A stretch of 64,000 nucleotides of DNA from Vibrio sp. 99-8-1 (GTDB taxonomy: Bacteria > Pseudomonadota > Gammaproteobacteria > Enterobacterales > Vibrionaceae), in NCBI RefSeq assembly GCF_013114595.1, contig NZ_VTXE01000001.1:124001-188000 (forward strand). The letters run 5' to 3'. The notes under the pieces are model-generated. The model searched no databases and had not been told where the DNA came from. It saw only the letters and a list, made by a program, of their open reading frames with translations. The position numbers and the translations under genes were made by a program. This document shows, piece after piece, positions 44,893 through 54,282 of this stretch. The first letter of the stretch is position 1. Every line of letters starts with the position of its first letter.

Positions 44893-46256
44893 GCGGCTTC
44901 TCCAACTTCTTTATCAGACACCGAGGTAGCCAACACAATATGCGCATCAAGAATTTCATATTGATATTGAGGTTGTAGGGTAATTTTGCACAAGTAACGG
45001 GTTTTATCTTGAGGATCCTCAACCAGATCGATATTGCACGATTTTAGAGGGTATCGCGCCATTACCGCATCCTCTCCATAATCCACTTCACTTATGTAGT
45101 TACGCAGCCATTTCTCCAAACTGCGACGGCAATCATCGGCGCTATGGTAACTACCAAGCTGATCTCGTATTTGCGCTTTAATGTAGTGACCAAAACGACA
45201 AGCCATTAAGTTGGTTTGTAGCATGCCTAACAAACGAGAAGATTCGTTCGGTGCATGCCAAACCGATTGGTTGCTAAAAAAGCCATTTTGTTCGGTAAGA
45301 TACAGGCTAGATAAAGGAACAAAGCCTTGTTCAGCCCAAAATCCATCATCTTCGCTAAATATCTCTACCCGCCCAGTGATCTCTTGTCCTGCAAACTCGG
45401 GGACAATGGCTCCGTAAGATCCGAACTCATCGTAAGCACGCAGAAAACCAAACCAACTAATACGGTCAAACTCGCGCAGAACATTCCCCGCCAACAGATA
45501 CACTGAGTTACCCCATAAGGTACTCTGTTCATTGTGCTTCTCATTAAACACAAATCCCGCAGCACAGTTGTTCCATGCTGTTCGCTGAAAATACTCAGGC
45601 AAGACTAAATGAAGAAAACGAGACGACTCGCTGGTTCTCAACAGCTGCCAGCTTTGAAAATCTCGGCTATCAAGAATACGTTTGATTCTCGCACTGTCAT
45701 GCAGTTGACGGCTCTGATCATCACCAAAAAAGTGAGGATTAACCCCTAGCAGTACCGGACATAAAGCGCGCTCACCCAACTCAGAAATAAGCTGTAAGGT
45801 ATAGAGATCATCAAAGTCTTGTTGGTCAGAGAAGTCCACCGAAACTTTATGATCCACCACCAACATACCGAAAGGATTCCCTCCAGCGGTATCCAGCTCC
45901 TGCATATAGACTTTTTTGTACAGTGTGCTGCGCTTAAGATCGAACGATAAGTTCAGGTCGGTAGATAATCTATTCCAGCTCATGTCCAGCAACTTGATTT
46001 TAATTCGTCGCTGAGAAACAGGCAGATTGCACAAGCCATATAGACCTGACCAGCTCGACTCTAACGCTTTAAACTCTTTATGCTGAATGACATTAGAAAG
46101 CTGTTCACTTAATAGCTTATCTATTTGAGCAATGGAGGAGGCAAGTATTGCTTTGAATTGAATATCATTTTGTTGCGATGCAGCATCCGCTAACATCGTT
46201 AATGCATCGTCCCCTAAAATGTTTCGCAAATCTGAACTCAATTTCGGGTTATCCAT
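44889..46256 (-). CDS. Second TssC-like sheath paralog
   Basis: The 455-residue protein has TssC features throughout: a start with ILGDDALTMLADAA, LESSWSGLYGLC, DTAGGNPFGMLVVDHKV, RYPLKSCNIDLVED and the region MLQTNLMACRFGHYIK. It is clearly a TssC family member, diverged from the adjoining tssC. Second TssC-type proteins occur in a subset of Vibrio clusters. They may cap or nucleate the sheath. There is no second TssB. It follows tssC by 48 bases. Confidence 0.85.
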   Translation of the reverse strand: MDNPKLSSDLRNILGDDALTMLADAASQQNDIQFKAILASSIAQIDKLLSEQLSNVIQHKEFKALESSWSGLYGLCNLPVSQRRIKIKLLDMSWNRLSTDLNLSFDLKRSTLYKKVYMQELDTAGGNPFGMLVVDHKVSVDFSDQQDFDDLYTLQLISELGERALCPVLLGVNPHFFGDDQSRQLHDSARIKRILDSRDFQSWQLLRTSESSRFLHLVLPEYFQRTAWNNCAAGFVFNEKHNEQSTLWGNSVYLLAGNVLREFDRISWFGFLRAYDEFGSYGAIVPEFAGQEITGRVEIFSEDDGFWAEQGFVPLSSLYLTEQNGFFSNQSVWHAPNESSRLLGMLQTNLMACRFGHYIKAQIRDQLGSYHSADDCRRSLEKWLRNYISEVDYGEDAVMARYPLKSCNIDLVEDPQDKTRYLCKITLQPQYQYEILDAHIVLATSVSDKEVGEAA

Positions 46257-46304
46257 ACAATATCCAATTCAAAGCAATTCGGGGACTTTCATCCCCGAAC
46301 AGAT

Positions 46305-47783
46305 TTAGCCCGGTATGTTCGCTACCATACGCAATGACGTGGTTAACTCTTCCATCTGTAACCATGGACGCAAGTAGGCGACAGCAGAATAAGCACCAGG
46401 GCGACCCGCTTGCTCTTCTACCGTTACTTTTGCTTCCACTAATGGATGTCTTGCTTTCGCTTCGTTACCGATAGCATTCGGGTTCACGTATTGATGGATC
46501 CAAGTGTTCAGATCTTTCTCTACATCACCCGGTTCAAGGTTTGAGCCTATACGGTCACGCCCCATCACTTTCAGATATTGGGCAATACGGCTACTGGCCA
46601 TGGTGTACGGAAGACGCGCTGAAATAGCAGCATTCGCCGTCGCATCTGGATCAGTATACGTTTTTGGTTTATGCGCAGTTTGAGCACCCAAGAAGACAGC
46701 GTAGTTGCTGTTTTTGTAATGCACGAGAGGTAAGAAACCTAAATCACTCAACTCTTTTTCACGCTCATCCGTCAGGTTAACTTCGGTTGGGCACTGCTGT
46801 AGAAGATCTCCAGCATCAGACTGATAGGTAAAGTTAGGAAGGTTTTCTACTTTACCCCCATTCTCAGCACCACGAATAGCCGTACACCAGCCAAACTGCG
46901 TGTATGCCTGTGTCATTAGCAAGCCGTGCTCATAAGCGGCGTTGCTCCAGACAAAATCATTTTCTGAATCGACCGCTTTAACGCCGTTTTGCTTAGACGC
47001 GAGCTCTTCAAAATCAAATGATTTAACTGGCACAGTATCAGCACCATAAGGTAGGCGAGCCATTGTTTTTGGTAATGTAAGTGCAACGTAGCGCGAATCA
47101 TCGCTGGCACGGAATGCATTCCAACTGGCGTAAGCAGGTGAATCAAACCCAGCCGCTACAGGTTTGCCATCGGCAAAGGTAGCAAAGGAGTTGAAATCAA
47201 ACATGCTGGCGCTTGCTGCGGCAATAAATGGGGAGTGAGATGCTGATGCAACTTCGCCCATGTAACGCAGTAGTGCAACATCTTCATCACCGTAACCAAA
47301 CTCATAATCGCCAATTAATGCGCCATAAGGTTGACCACCGGCGGTACCAAACTCTTCTTGATACACCATGGTGAAAAAGCGACTACGATCAATCGCAGGT
47401 GCGTCTTCGAACTGCTCTAACAGTTCATCTTTTGTGTAATCAACCAGTTTGATCTTAAGATCCGGTCCAAGCTCACTGTTTTTAACCAGCTTTTGCACCC
47501 CTAACCATGTTCCTTCTAACTTCTGGAAATCGTTATTTTTCATTACGCCAGAAAGTTGTTCAGAGATCTTACCGTCGATTGCTTGTATCGCTTTCTCGAT
47601 GGTTAGTGTTAGGTTTTTATCCCAAGTAACTGTGCCGTCTAACGCTTGAGAAGTCAGAATGCTCAGCAGTTCTTTGGTGGTATCCACTGGCGTTTGAGCC
47701 GTCGCGCCAATTGCACGCTCAAGAATACTCTGCTCTACCGTTTCTTGCCCTTGTGCTGGGCTACTTTGTTGTTCAGTAGACAT
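46305..47783 (-). CDS. tssC: TssC, large sheath subunit
   Basis: The 492-residue protein has EFGTAGGQPYGALIGDYEF, PFIAAASASMFDF, RLPYGADTVPVKSFDF and AEVKVTVEE-like features of the VipB/TssC family. It polymerises with TssB into the contractile sheath. Its start shares one base with the tssB stop codon (TAATG). Confidence 0.97.
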   Translation of the reverse strand: MSTEQQSSPAQGQETVEQSILERAIGATAQTPVDTTKELLSILTSQALDGTVTWDKNLTLTIEKAIQAIDGKISEQLSGVMKNNDFQKLEGTWLGVQKLVKNSELGPDLKIKLVDYTKDELLEQFEDAPAIDRSRFFTMVYQEEFGTAGGQPYGALIGDYEFGYGDEDVALLRYMGEVASASHSPFIAAASASMFDFNSFATFADGKPVAAGFDSPAYASWNAFRASDDSRYVALTLPKTMARLPYGADTVPVKSFDFEELASKQNGVKAVDSENDFVWSNAAYEHGLLMTQAYTQFGWCTAIRGAENGGKVENLPNFTYQSDAGDLLQQCPTEVNLTDEREKELSDLGFLPLVHYKNSNYAVFLGAQTAHKPKTYTDPDATANAAISARLPYTMASSRIAQYLKVMGRDRIGSNLEPGDVEKDLNTWIHQYVNPNAIGNEAKARHPLVEAKVTVEEQAGRPGAYSAVAYLRPWLQMEELTTSLRMVANIPG

Positions 47784-48292
47784 TATTCGTCTCCTCCTTT
47801 ACCAACACCCAACTCTTCCGCTAACCCTTGAATAGCGTCGGTACTTTGCAGTACTTCTTTCAATAACTTTTCTAGGTCACGAGAACGATCAGCCTTGCTG
47901 AGTAGCACTTTGAGCTGGTTTCTTGTTTCAACAAGTTGTTTAAGCGGGTCAATTTGTTCAACCAGATTTTCTGGGTGAAAATCTTTCATCGAACGAAACG
48001 AGAGGTTCACTTCAAACTGGCTATCATCGTCTGCCAGTTTATTGTCTACTTTATAAGATAGTTGAGGGCCAATTTGTCCCATTACGGAATCAAAGTTGTC
48101 TTTATCTACTCCAGTAAACTCACGCTCATCTAAATCGGCTTTTTGGTCTTCTGGTTTGTGTCCAGAGAAATCACCGATGACACCGACAACAAACGGTAAT
48201 TCTTTGGTTTCTACCGCTCCGTTTGTTTCAACATCATAAGTAATACTTACTCTGTTTTTGCTTACGCGTTTATGCTGTGAATTTAATGCCAT
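47783..48292 (-). CDS. tssB: TssB, small sheath subunit
   Basis: The 169-residue protein has RVSITYDVETNGAVETKELP, LPFVVGVIGDFSGHKP, and FNVNLSFRSMKDFHPE-like text (EVNLSFRSMKDFHPENL), as in VipA/TssB. It interlocks with TssC to build the sheath. Confidence 0.97.
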   Translation of the reverse strand: MALNSQHKRVSKNRVSITYDVETNGAVETKELPFVVGVIGDFSGHKPEDQKADLDEREFTGVDKDNFDSVMGQIGPQLSYKVDNKLADDDSQFEVNLSFRSMKDFHPENLVEQIDPLKQLVETRNQLKVLLSKADRSRDLEKLLKEVLQSTDAIQGLAEELGVGKGGDE

Positions 48293-48325
48293 GACAATTT
48301 CCTAATTGTAATGTGTACTACTTAT

Positions 48326-48358
48326 TCTGAGCTTAGCTATTTATTAGCTAAGCTCAGG
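48326..48358 (-). other. 13-bp hairpin after hcp
   Basis: CTGAGCTTAGCTA (48327-48339) and TAGCTAAGCTCAG (48345-48357) form a perfect 13-bp stem with a 5-base loop, 9 bases past the hcp stop, with no T tail. It probably stabilises the hcp mRNA or attenuates read-through into tssB, giving Hcp in excess. Confidence 0.65.
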
Positions 48359-48366
48359 GATTAGAA

Positions 48367-48885
48367 CTACTTAGCGCCTGACAGAAGCTTAGCTTGAGGT
48401 ACGTTATACGTAACGATACCACCATCTTTCACTTCACCGCCTTCTAGTTCGTAGTTGTGTTTCTGAGATATTTCTACATATGATAACGCTGCACTTTCGT
48501 ATGGTTGAGCACCATCAGAACCGCTAACGTTATAAGAGACTAAACGAGCGTTGCTCAGTTTAATTTGGAAATAAACAATTGCGCCTTGTCCTGTTGGTTC
48601 AGGTTTAGTAAACGCAATCTCAACGGTTTTACCTTCTTTACCTGGGTTGAATAGGAAAGACAGCAAATCTTCTGATGCACCATCAACTTGCTTGGCAATG
48701 TTCACTTCGCTCATTGCAACCATACCGGAATCGGCATTGTTGCCATTACCAATATCCATAGCAACGTTACGAACACCACCCCAACTGTATGAGCTGAGTG
48801 CAAACCAACCGGTTCCGTCCAGGCCTTCAACTGTCGCTCCGCCTTTAACATCAACACCGTCAATACGCATATAAATACTTGCCAT
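48367..48885 (-). CDS. hcp: Hcp, T6SS tube subunit
   Basis: The 172-residue protein has MASIYMRIDGVDVKG and SEVNIAKQVDGASEDLL, and KPEPTGQGAIVYFQIKLSNA, typical of Hcp1. It builds the inner tube, is secreted, and is a chaperone for some effectors. It lies between tssA and tssB with the hairpin downstream. Confidence 0.97.
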   Translation of the reverse strand: MASIYMRIDGVDVKGGATVEGLDGTGWFALSSYSWGGVRNVAMDIGNGNNADSGMVAMSEVNIAKQVDGASEDLLSFLFNPGKEGKTVEIAFTKPEPTGQGAIVYFQIKLSNARLVSYNVSGSDGAQPYESAALSYVEISQKHNYELEGGEVKDGGIVTYNVPQAKLLSGAK

Positions 48886-48917
48886 AATGATCTTACTCTC
48901 TTTTAGTTGTTGAAAAG

Positions 48918-50318
48918 TTACCAGCGCAAACTCGATGATGAGCTGGACGTTTTCTTGGTTTCACTTTGTTGTGTACTATCCACATCGCTAGACGCGCTAG
49001 CAGATGCAGTGGAAGTCCCCATATCAAGGGCACTATGAGTTGCCGCAGGTGTTGCAGCAGACCCTTTTTCTTTTGTCGTGTGACGAGTAGCAATGGTCGG
49101 CAGCGTTGTCTGTTCTGTCTGATCCAGCCCCGCCATTGTAAATATCTGTTCTGAACTGCCCTGCTTCTCTGCTAATAGTTCATTAAGCAAGTCTGGCAAA
49201 GGCATGTAACCCCAACGGATGGCTTTCTCGATAAGAAACGACACAGGACTGTGCGGCTCACTTACCCGGAAAAACTCCGCTAACTCTCGCAACTGATGAA
49301 ACGCTTTATCGCGATTCATACTATTGGTGCTGGCAACATCGGCTAATGAATGTCCTTGGTCCATATGCATTTCCTGCTGAGAGTAAACCGTCTGTTGAGA
49401 ATAGACGTCTGTATTAGACTCTTGCTCATTATCAGTGGCTTGTTGTTGACTCTGCTGAGGCTCATTTGGCTGAGCAACATGACTGCTTTTGCTCTGTTGA
49501 GCGTTTTCCACCAATTTCAAATTGGTAAGTTGAGTAATGGCGCTTTTTACCTTTTCTAATAGCTGCAATAGGGTTCGAAAATTAGGGGCAGAAGCACCAT
49601 GTTGCTGCGCCTCTCTTCGGCTGGTGTTTGCCAACTCTTGCAAAGCCGCTTCCGAGGCTGAAATATTTTTCAGTAAGGCTAATATGACTTCCCTACCATC
49701 TTGTACGGTACGCATTGCTTCAGTGCGCAGCGCAGCAAGCTCTCCTTTCCTTTCTGCACTCTGATACTGGAAGAAGGTAATTTTCCCCACAATAGGCATC
49801 ATTAAAATCGGAGCGTAAAGAAGACTGCTCTCTTCACTTTCTCCAAGCAACTGATTAAAAGCATTTAGCTGTGCGGTGCAACGTTCACTTTTCTGACCTT
49901 GTTCGGTCTCAGATTTCAATTTCTTTTCAGGCAAAATTGGCTGTACGGCATCCCAATTTTGTTTTGTTAGCTGAGCAAACCAGTCCGTTGCTATTGCAAA
50001 ACTGGTTAAGCTCTCATCCAGAATAATCTGTGACGCTAACATCCAACCAATCAGCTCAATATCTCGAGACTGTGACGAGAAGGCAGTGAATAAACTGTCT
50101 GAGATCACCGTCCAGTTGGCGATGTTCTCATCGTGCAGCGTATCAAGTTCACTGGCATCGGGGTTTTGCGTTAACTTTCTTAATGAAGTTAACGCAACAT
50201 TGAACTCATTTCGCAGTGGACGATATAAGCTTCTATCCCCTTTAAGATAGACTCCGCACGGCTCATCATCTGAGATGGGCTCTAATAGTTGCTTGGCAGT
50301 TTCTTTAGTAAATAGCAA
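48918..50318 (-). CDS. tssA: TssA, cap/baseplate assembly protein
   Basis: The 466-residue protein has the ImpA_N-type domain at 12-60 (EPISDDEPCGVYLKG, TLHDENIANWTVISDS) and at the end a VasJ-like C-terminus (FFRVSEPHSPVSFLIEKAI, RWGYMPLPDLLNELLA). It guides sheath and tube assembly. A Ser/Ala-rich tail ends the protein. The start is TTG, as no good ATG precedes the conserved N-terminus. The gene starts 22 bases after the unknown gene upstream. Confidence 0.9.
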   Translation of the reverse strand: MLFTKETAKQLLEPISDDEPCGVYLKGDRSLYRPLRNEFNVALTSLRKLTQNPDASELDTLHDENIANWTVISDSLFTAFSSQSRDIELIGWMLASQIILDESLTSFAIATDWFAQLTKQNWDAVQPILPEKKLKSETEQGQKSERCTAQLNAFNQLLGESEESSLLYAPILMMPIVGKITFFQYQSAERKGELAALRTEAMRTVQDGREVILALLKNISASEAALQELANTSRREAQQHGASAPNFRTLLQLLEKVKSAITQLTNLKLVENAQQSKSSHVAQPNEPQQSQQQATDNEQESNTDVYSQQTVYSQQEMHMDQGHSLADVASTNSMNRDKAFHQLRELAEFFRVSEPHSPVSFLIEKAIRWGYMPLPDLLNELLAEKQGSSEQIFTMAGLDQTEQTTLPTIATRHTTKEKGSAATPAATHSALDMGTSTASASASSDVDSTQQSETKKTSSSSSSLRW

Positions 50319-50340
50319 AGTTATTTATGGCCTTTTTTAA

Positions 50341-51642
50341 TTACACTGTGGTTTCTCTTGGGGTAATAAATGCGGTTGCGGTTGTCGCTATTGCACCTAA
50401 ACCATTTCGGGTTACCGACTCCACCACAAACTCTTCACCATGAAGAATGCCTTTGCCTGTCGTTAGCTCACTGAGCCGTGCTGCTACCAATTTATCTTCA
50501 CTGGTAAACTCAACACTATAACCGTCTGTATATTCTTGAACGTACGAAGCGGATAAATCTTTCAATTTATCGATATAATTTACGCCTTTGTTATATTCGG
50601 CTTGGCTAACAATCTCTGTGCTACTCATTAAAGAGAGGAATTTCATTGGGTGTGCAACAAACCCTGAACCCATAACAAGAGCGGCAATAATGGGGGTAGT
50701 TACCACGGCACTTTGGAACCATTCTGAGAAGGTTTTATGATCATTCAGCATGCTGGTCGTTGAACCACGTTTGTCCCACTCTTTGCGCGCTTTCTTCAGT
50801 ACTTTTCGTACCAAACTGCGTTGAATCATGTAATCAAAGAAGTTAACCACGCGCTCTAGCATGCCTGATAACGCGCTCACTAGTGTGCCGACACCAGCAA
50901 ATGCATCACCTGCTGCCTCCAAACCAATTTTTGTCGTCGCGATGGCGGTTTTCTTAAGTCCACCAGCCACACCTACTGCAGAGTGACGTGCCAACGCATT
51001 GGCAATGATACTTGGGTGACCACCTAACAGTTCAACACCTCTTCCTGCATACATCTGAGTAATCAGGTCTTTTGATTTGAAGATCGCTTGCTTAACACCT
51101 GAGTAGATATCAACCGCATTTTGAACATAACCCCAACCTGGAATTAAGGAAGATAAATTGCCCGCAAACTCAGCGACCATCCACCCCGCGTATTCGGCAA
51201 ACCAGCCTAAGTCTTCCAGCACATCACCATAAACCAGTTTGGCTTTTTCTACTAAGCCGCGAAAGAATTCTGAAATGTAGGTTTTGATTTTTTGTATAAC
51301 AGCAGAAGTGGCTTCTCCAACGACAGAGACAGTCTCAATGAGTTTTTTACCCGTTTCGCTTTTTTCAATAAGTGATTTGGTTTTCGACGCTACACCGGTT
51401 TTATCGATGATAGCCATAGAGACATTTTTTAAGTCTGAAAGCGGCTCAGCGCCAACAACAAAATTATCAAACAAGTGACCGGCAGAAAACGATGGCACTT
51501 TTACATAATCCGTTTTAGCAAGCATGTACATCGCACCCATTCTTGCATCAGCCATTTCTTGAGTCTGAACACCTACTGCTGTATCTGTTGTTTTTCCGTA
51601 AAATGTGTCTTTCACGCGACGCTTATAAACTTTAAATTGCAT
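50341..51642 (-). CDS. Unknown protein heading the T6SS operon
   Basis: The 433-residue protein starts MQFKVYKRRVKDTFYGKTTD. GGGGA stands 8 bases before the ATG. It has several hydrophobic or amphipathic stretches (WMVAEFAGNLSSLIPGWGYV; IIAALVMGSGFVAHPMKFL) but no clear signal peptide, and no family I recognise. It starts the cluster upstream of tssA and hcp and has no candidate immunity gene. It could be an effector with membrane activity, a chaperone, or an assembly factor. Confidence 0.75.
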   Translation of the reverse strand: MQFKVYKRRVKDTFYGKTTDTAVGVQTQEMADARMGAMYMLAKTDYVKVPSFSAGHLFDNFVVGAEPLSDLKNVSMAIIDKTGVASKTKSLIEKSETGKKLIETVSVVGEATSAVIQKIKTYISEFFRGLVEKAKLVYGDVLEDLGWFAEYAGWMVAEFAGNLSSLIPGWGYVQNAVDIYSGVKQAIFKSKDLITQMYAGRGVELLGGHPSIIANALARHSAVGVAGGLKKTAIATTKIGLEAAGDAFAGVGTLVSALSGMLERVVNFFDYMIQRSLVRKVLKKARKEWDKRGSTTSMLNDHKTFSEWFQSAVVTTPIIAALVMGSGFVAHPMKFLSLMSSTEIVSQAEYNKGVNYIDKLKDLSASYVQEYTDGYSVEFTSEDKLVAARLSELTTGKGILHGEEFVVESVTRNGLGAIATTATAFITPRETTV

Positions 51643-52239
51643 TAGGCATTCCCCATTTTAAATTTTGCGTAGTGCAAAATATTAATTTCGTCAAACTTAG
51701 TTCTGCTTATTTTCTTATACTTTCTTATAATTGATAAATATTGTAAATGTATTTATCAATTATATAACACTGTTCAGACCACAACTTTATAATTTAGAAG
51801 TCACTAATTTAACTTACAAATGTCTTGGCTCACAAAAATTATTGAACACAATTGTAAGCCGCATTACAAAATTAACAGACCCTTTATTATCAATCACTTA
51901 TATAGATACAGCTAATTTCTGCCAAGATAATTAAATAAAAAACTAAATTATAAATGGATATTCATTAGTCTTGTTTATAATTCGTATTTTTCAAATATTA
52001 ATATCTCAATTCTAAACATTAGAGTTTTTACTCTCTCATTACTCATTGATGTTTAACAACTTTAACATTTATGCTAAATGTTAAAATATGCCATTTTTGT
52101 GAAGGTAACCATGCCATTCTCGATGATGTTTTTATGAGGATTTAGTGCAAAAACAGTCCTCTTCTCTGCTTCCAATTGGACTCGATGTAAACTAGAATCA
52201 TTTCGTTCCCTCCCATTTGTTCCCATTCAGGTTTAGCCA
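51643..52239. promoter_or_regulatory. AT-rich T6SS promoter region with a perfect 14-bp inverted repeat
   Basis: I see no gene in these 597 bases. ATAATTGATAAATA (51727-51740) and TATTTATCAATTAT (51750-51763) form a perfect 14-bp dyad around TTGTAAATG, 85 to 121 bases upstream of the first T6SS gene. It could be an operator of the cluster. The rest is very AT-rich, as expected for a region silenced by H-NS. Confidence 0.6.
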
Positions 52240-53418
52240 ATGTCAAAACAGAGTTCATGGAAAACGCCACATTATTTTCTGATCATTATTTCCATTATTG
52301 TTCCAGTGGTATTTTCTAGCTGGATGGCGCTATTAAATAATTTTGTTATTGAGAAGGCACAATTCGATGGGGCAGATATAGGATTACTACAAAGCGTACG
52401 TGAGATTCCGGGATTTTTGGCGTTTAGCGTCATTTTCGTCCTAGGCTTTATCCGGGAACAACGCTTATTAATGCTCTCGCTCGCAAGCCTAACTCTCGGT
52501 GTCGCCATCACCGGATTCTTTCCATCCCTCTCTGGGTTGCTGATGACGACGCTAATAATGTCAATGGGATTTCATTATGTTGAAACACTAAAACAGTCGC
52601 TGTCATTGCAGTGGTTGACTAAGGACGAAGCGCCGGAAGTCTTGGGTCAACTTATCTCTGTTGGTGCCATGTCATCACTTGTCACCTACGCTATATTGTG
52701 GCTTTTACTGGAACAGTTTCATCTCGACTATAAATGGATTTATCTGATTGCTGGCGGAAGCGGGTTCATGCTGTTGATTGTCACTGCTTTTGCTTTTCCT
52801 CAATTTTCATCCCATACCGAGCAGACAACTAAACTGGTGCTGAGAAAACGCTACTGGTTATATTACGCATTGACGTTTATGAGTGGTGCAAGAAGGCAGA
52901 TTTTTACCGTATTTGCTGGTTTTTTATTAGTCGAAAAGTTTGGCTATTCCGTTGCCGATATCACGCTACTTTTCTTAATTAACTACCTGTTTAATTTTTT
53001 ATTTGCGAAAAAGATCGGTCGTTTTATCGGCAAGGTGGGTGAAAGGAATGCGCTGATATTTGAGTACACAGGACTGTTCTTTGTTTTTCTTGGTTACGCC
53101 TTTGTCGAGTCCTCCGAATGGGCAGCCACTTTGTATGTCATTGACCATCTGTTTTTTGCCTTAGCACTGGCCATTAAAACCTACTTTCAAAAAATTGCTG
53201 ATCCGGCAGACATGGCTTCTACTGCCGGAGTCAGTTTTACCATTAATCATATTGCCGCGGTAGTTATTCCCGTCATTTTTGGCGTCGTCTGGTTAACATC
53301 ACCTGCACTGGTCTTTATTGCAGGAGCGGTTATGGCTATCGTGTCATTGCTGCTCTCTTTTAATGTTCCGGCCATACCTCAACCAGGGAATGAAGCAAGG
53401 TTATTTAAAGTGAGCTAA
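52240..53418 (+). CDS. MFS transporter, unknown substrate
   Basis: The 392-residue protein has about 12 hydrophobic segments. No canonical RxGRR loop is visible, so it is a divergent MFS member. The N-terminal half carries FSSWMALLNNFVIEKA and an REIPGFLAF motif. It is divergent from the T6SS operon and convergent with the hydrolase, with a 4-base overlap. The substrate is unknown. Confidence 0.78.
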   Translation: MSKQSSWKTPHYFLIIISIIVPVVFSSWMALLNNFVIEKAQFDGADIGLLQSVREIPGFLAFSVIFVLGFIREQRLLMLSLASLTLGVAITGFFPSLSGLLMTTLIMSMGFHYVETLKQSLSLQWLTKDEAPEVLGQLISVGAMSSLVTYAILWLLLEQFHLDYKWIYLIAGGSGFMLLIVTAFAFPQFSSHTEQTTKLVLRKRYWLYYALTFMSGARRQIFTVFAGFLLVEKFGYSVADITLLFLINYLFNFLFAKKIGRFIGKVGERNALIFEYTGLFFVFLGYAFVESSEWAATLYVIDHLFFALALAIKTYFQKIADPADMASTAGVSFTINHIAAVVIPVIFGVVWLTSPALVFIAGAVMAIVSLLLSFNVPAIPQPGNEARLFKVS

Positions 53419-54080
53419 GAAAAACTACCATGTTTTAAAAAGTGCAATACGTGAGTGATAACCTGTCTATTTTGCATCATGAACGAATGAGTGACTGGCA
53501 ACTGAAGATGCTGACTCATTCCCTCTAACCGAGTGCTTTCAACAGAGACTTTGCCGTCATTTGGGCGTGGTAGAAGTGTGGATAGCAGCAAATTAACTGA
53601 GCGTGTTCCTGCAATTACACCTAGCTCAAAAGTTGCTGGGCCTAGCTGTTTTACAAGGCTATGACTGTCGGTGCCAAGCTGCAAACCCGCAGGGCCATTA
53701 ATAAATTTAAAACCCACAACGTTCTTCAACACGTCAACGACTTCACTACCATGATTTGGTGGCCCAAGCATCACAACCCTAGCTAACGATTCCATGGTGT
53801 GTTGCTTTAGATACTGTCTTAATAGTATTCCACCCATTGAATGCGTGACAAAGTGAATCTGTTCGGCATCCTGACAACGGGCTAGCGCCTTCGAGATTGC
53901 CTCGTCAGCTAATTGTTCTATTGGCATCTTGGTGGATGGATAGCCAACATTCACCACTTGGTAACCGTGCTCAATTAAACTATTTTCTAACCGTTTAAAT
54001 GAACGTTTTGTCCTAGCGAGACCATGCAGTAACACCACATATTGGGGGCGATTGTTTTGCTCTGTTCTATCGTCAGCCAT
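53415..54080 (-). CDS. Alpha/beta hydrolase, lipase/esterase-like
   Basis: The 221-residue protein has an oxyanion motif VVLLHGLARTKRSF, the nucleophile elbow THSMGG with Ser, and possible Asp (PNDGKVSV) and His (VTHSFMM). It has no signal peptide and is likely cytosolic; the family resembles bacterial triacylglycerol lipases and PGAP1-like proteins. It stands alone on its strand. Confidence 0.88.
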   Translation of the reverse strand: MADDRTEQNNRPQYVVLLHGLARTKRSFKRLENSLIEHGYQVVNVGYPSTKMPIEQLADEAISKALARCQDAEQIHFVTHSMGGILLRQYLKQHTMESLARVVMLGPPNHGSEVVDVLKNVVGFKFINGPAGLQLGTDSHSLVKQLGPATFELGVIAGTRSVNLLLSTLLPRPNDGKVSVESTRLEGMSQHLQLPVTHSFMMQNRQVITHVLHFLKHGSFS

Positions 54081-54173
54081 CTGCTCACCATTTCAAATTA
54101 CCAAGTGCTGTATGCCTTAATACGATCACTCTGAAGCACCAAATAGAAACAGCGGAAGCTAGAGAGTTATCAC

Positions 54174-54272
54174 TATACTCAAGTGACCTCAAGATACAGA
54201 ATTCTGAGCAACATCAACAAGTTCAGTTCAAGAAAGATAATGGAAGGAATGGCATTCCCTTTCAAGATTATC
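54174..54272. repeat. Intergenic palindromic repeat of Vibrio type
   Basis: CTCAAGTGACCTCAAGATAC leads into AATTCTGAGCAACATC, followed by GATAATGGAAGGAATG/CATTCCCTTTCAAGATTATC, a palindrome from 54236 to 54272. A diverged CTCAAGATGC copy follows the terminator at 23455. From memory, similar units are scattered in Vibrio genomes. Confidence 0.45.
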
Positions 54273-54282
54273 TGCATACAAT

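Noticed and set aside
25673..51642. vgrG, PAAR or an effector/immunity pair in the T6SS cluster
   Set aside because: No gene in the cluster has VgrG or PAAR features; the unknown first gene lacks an immunity partner.
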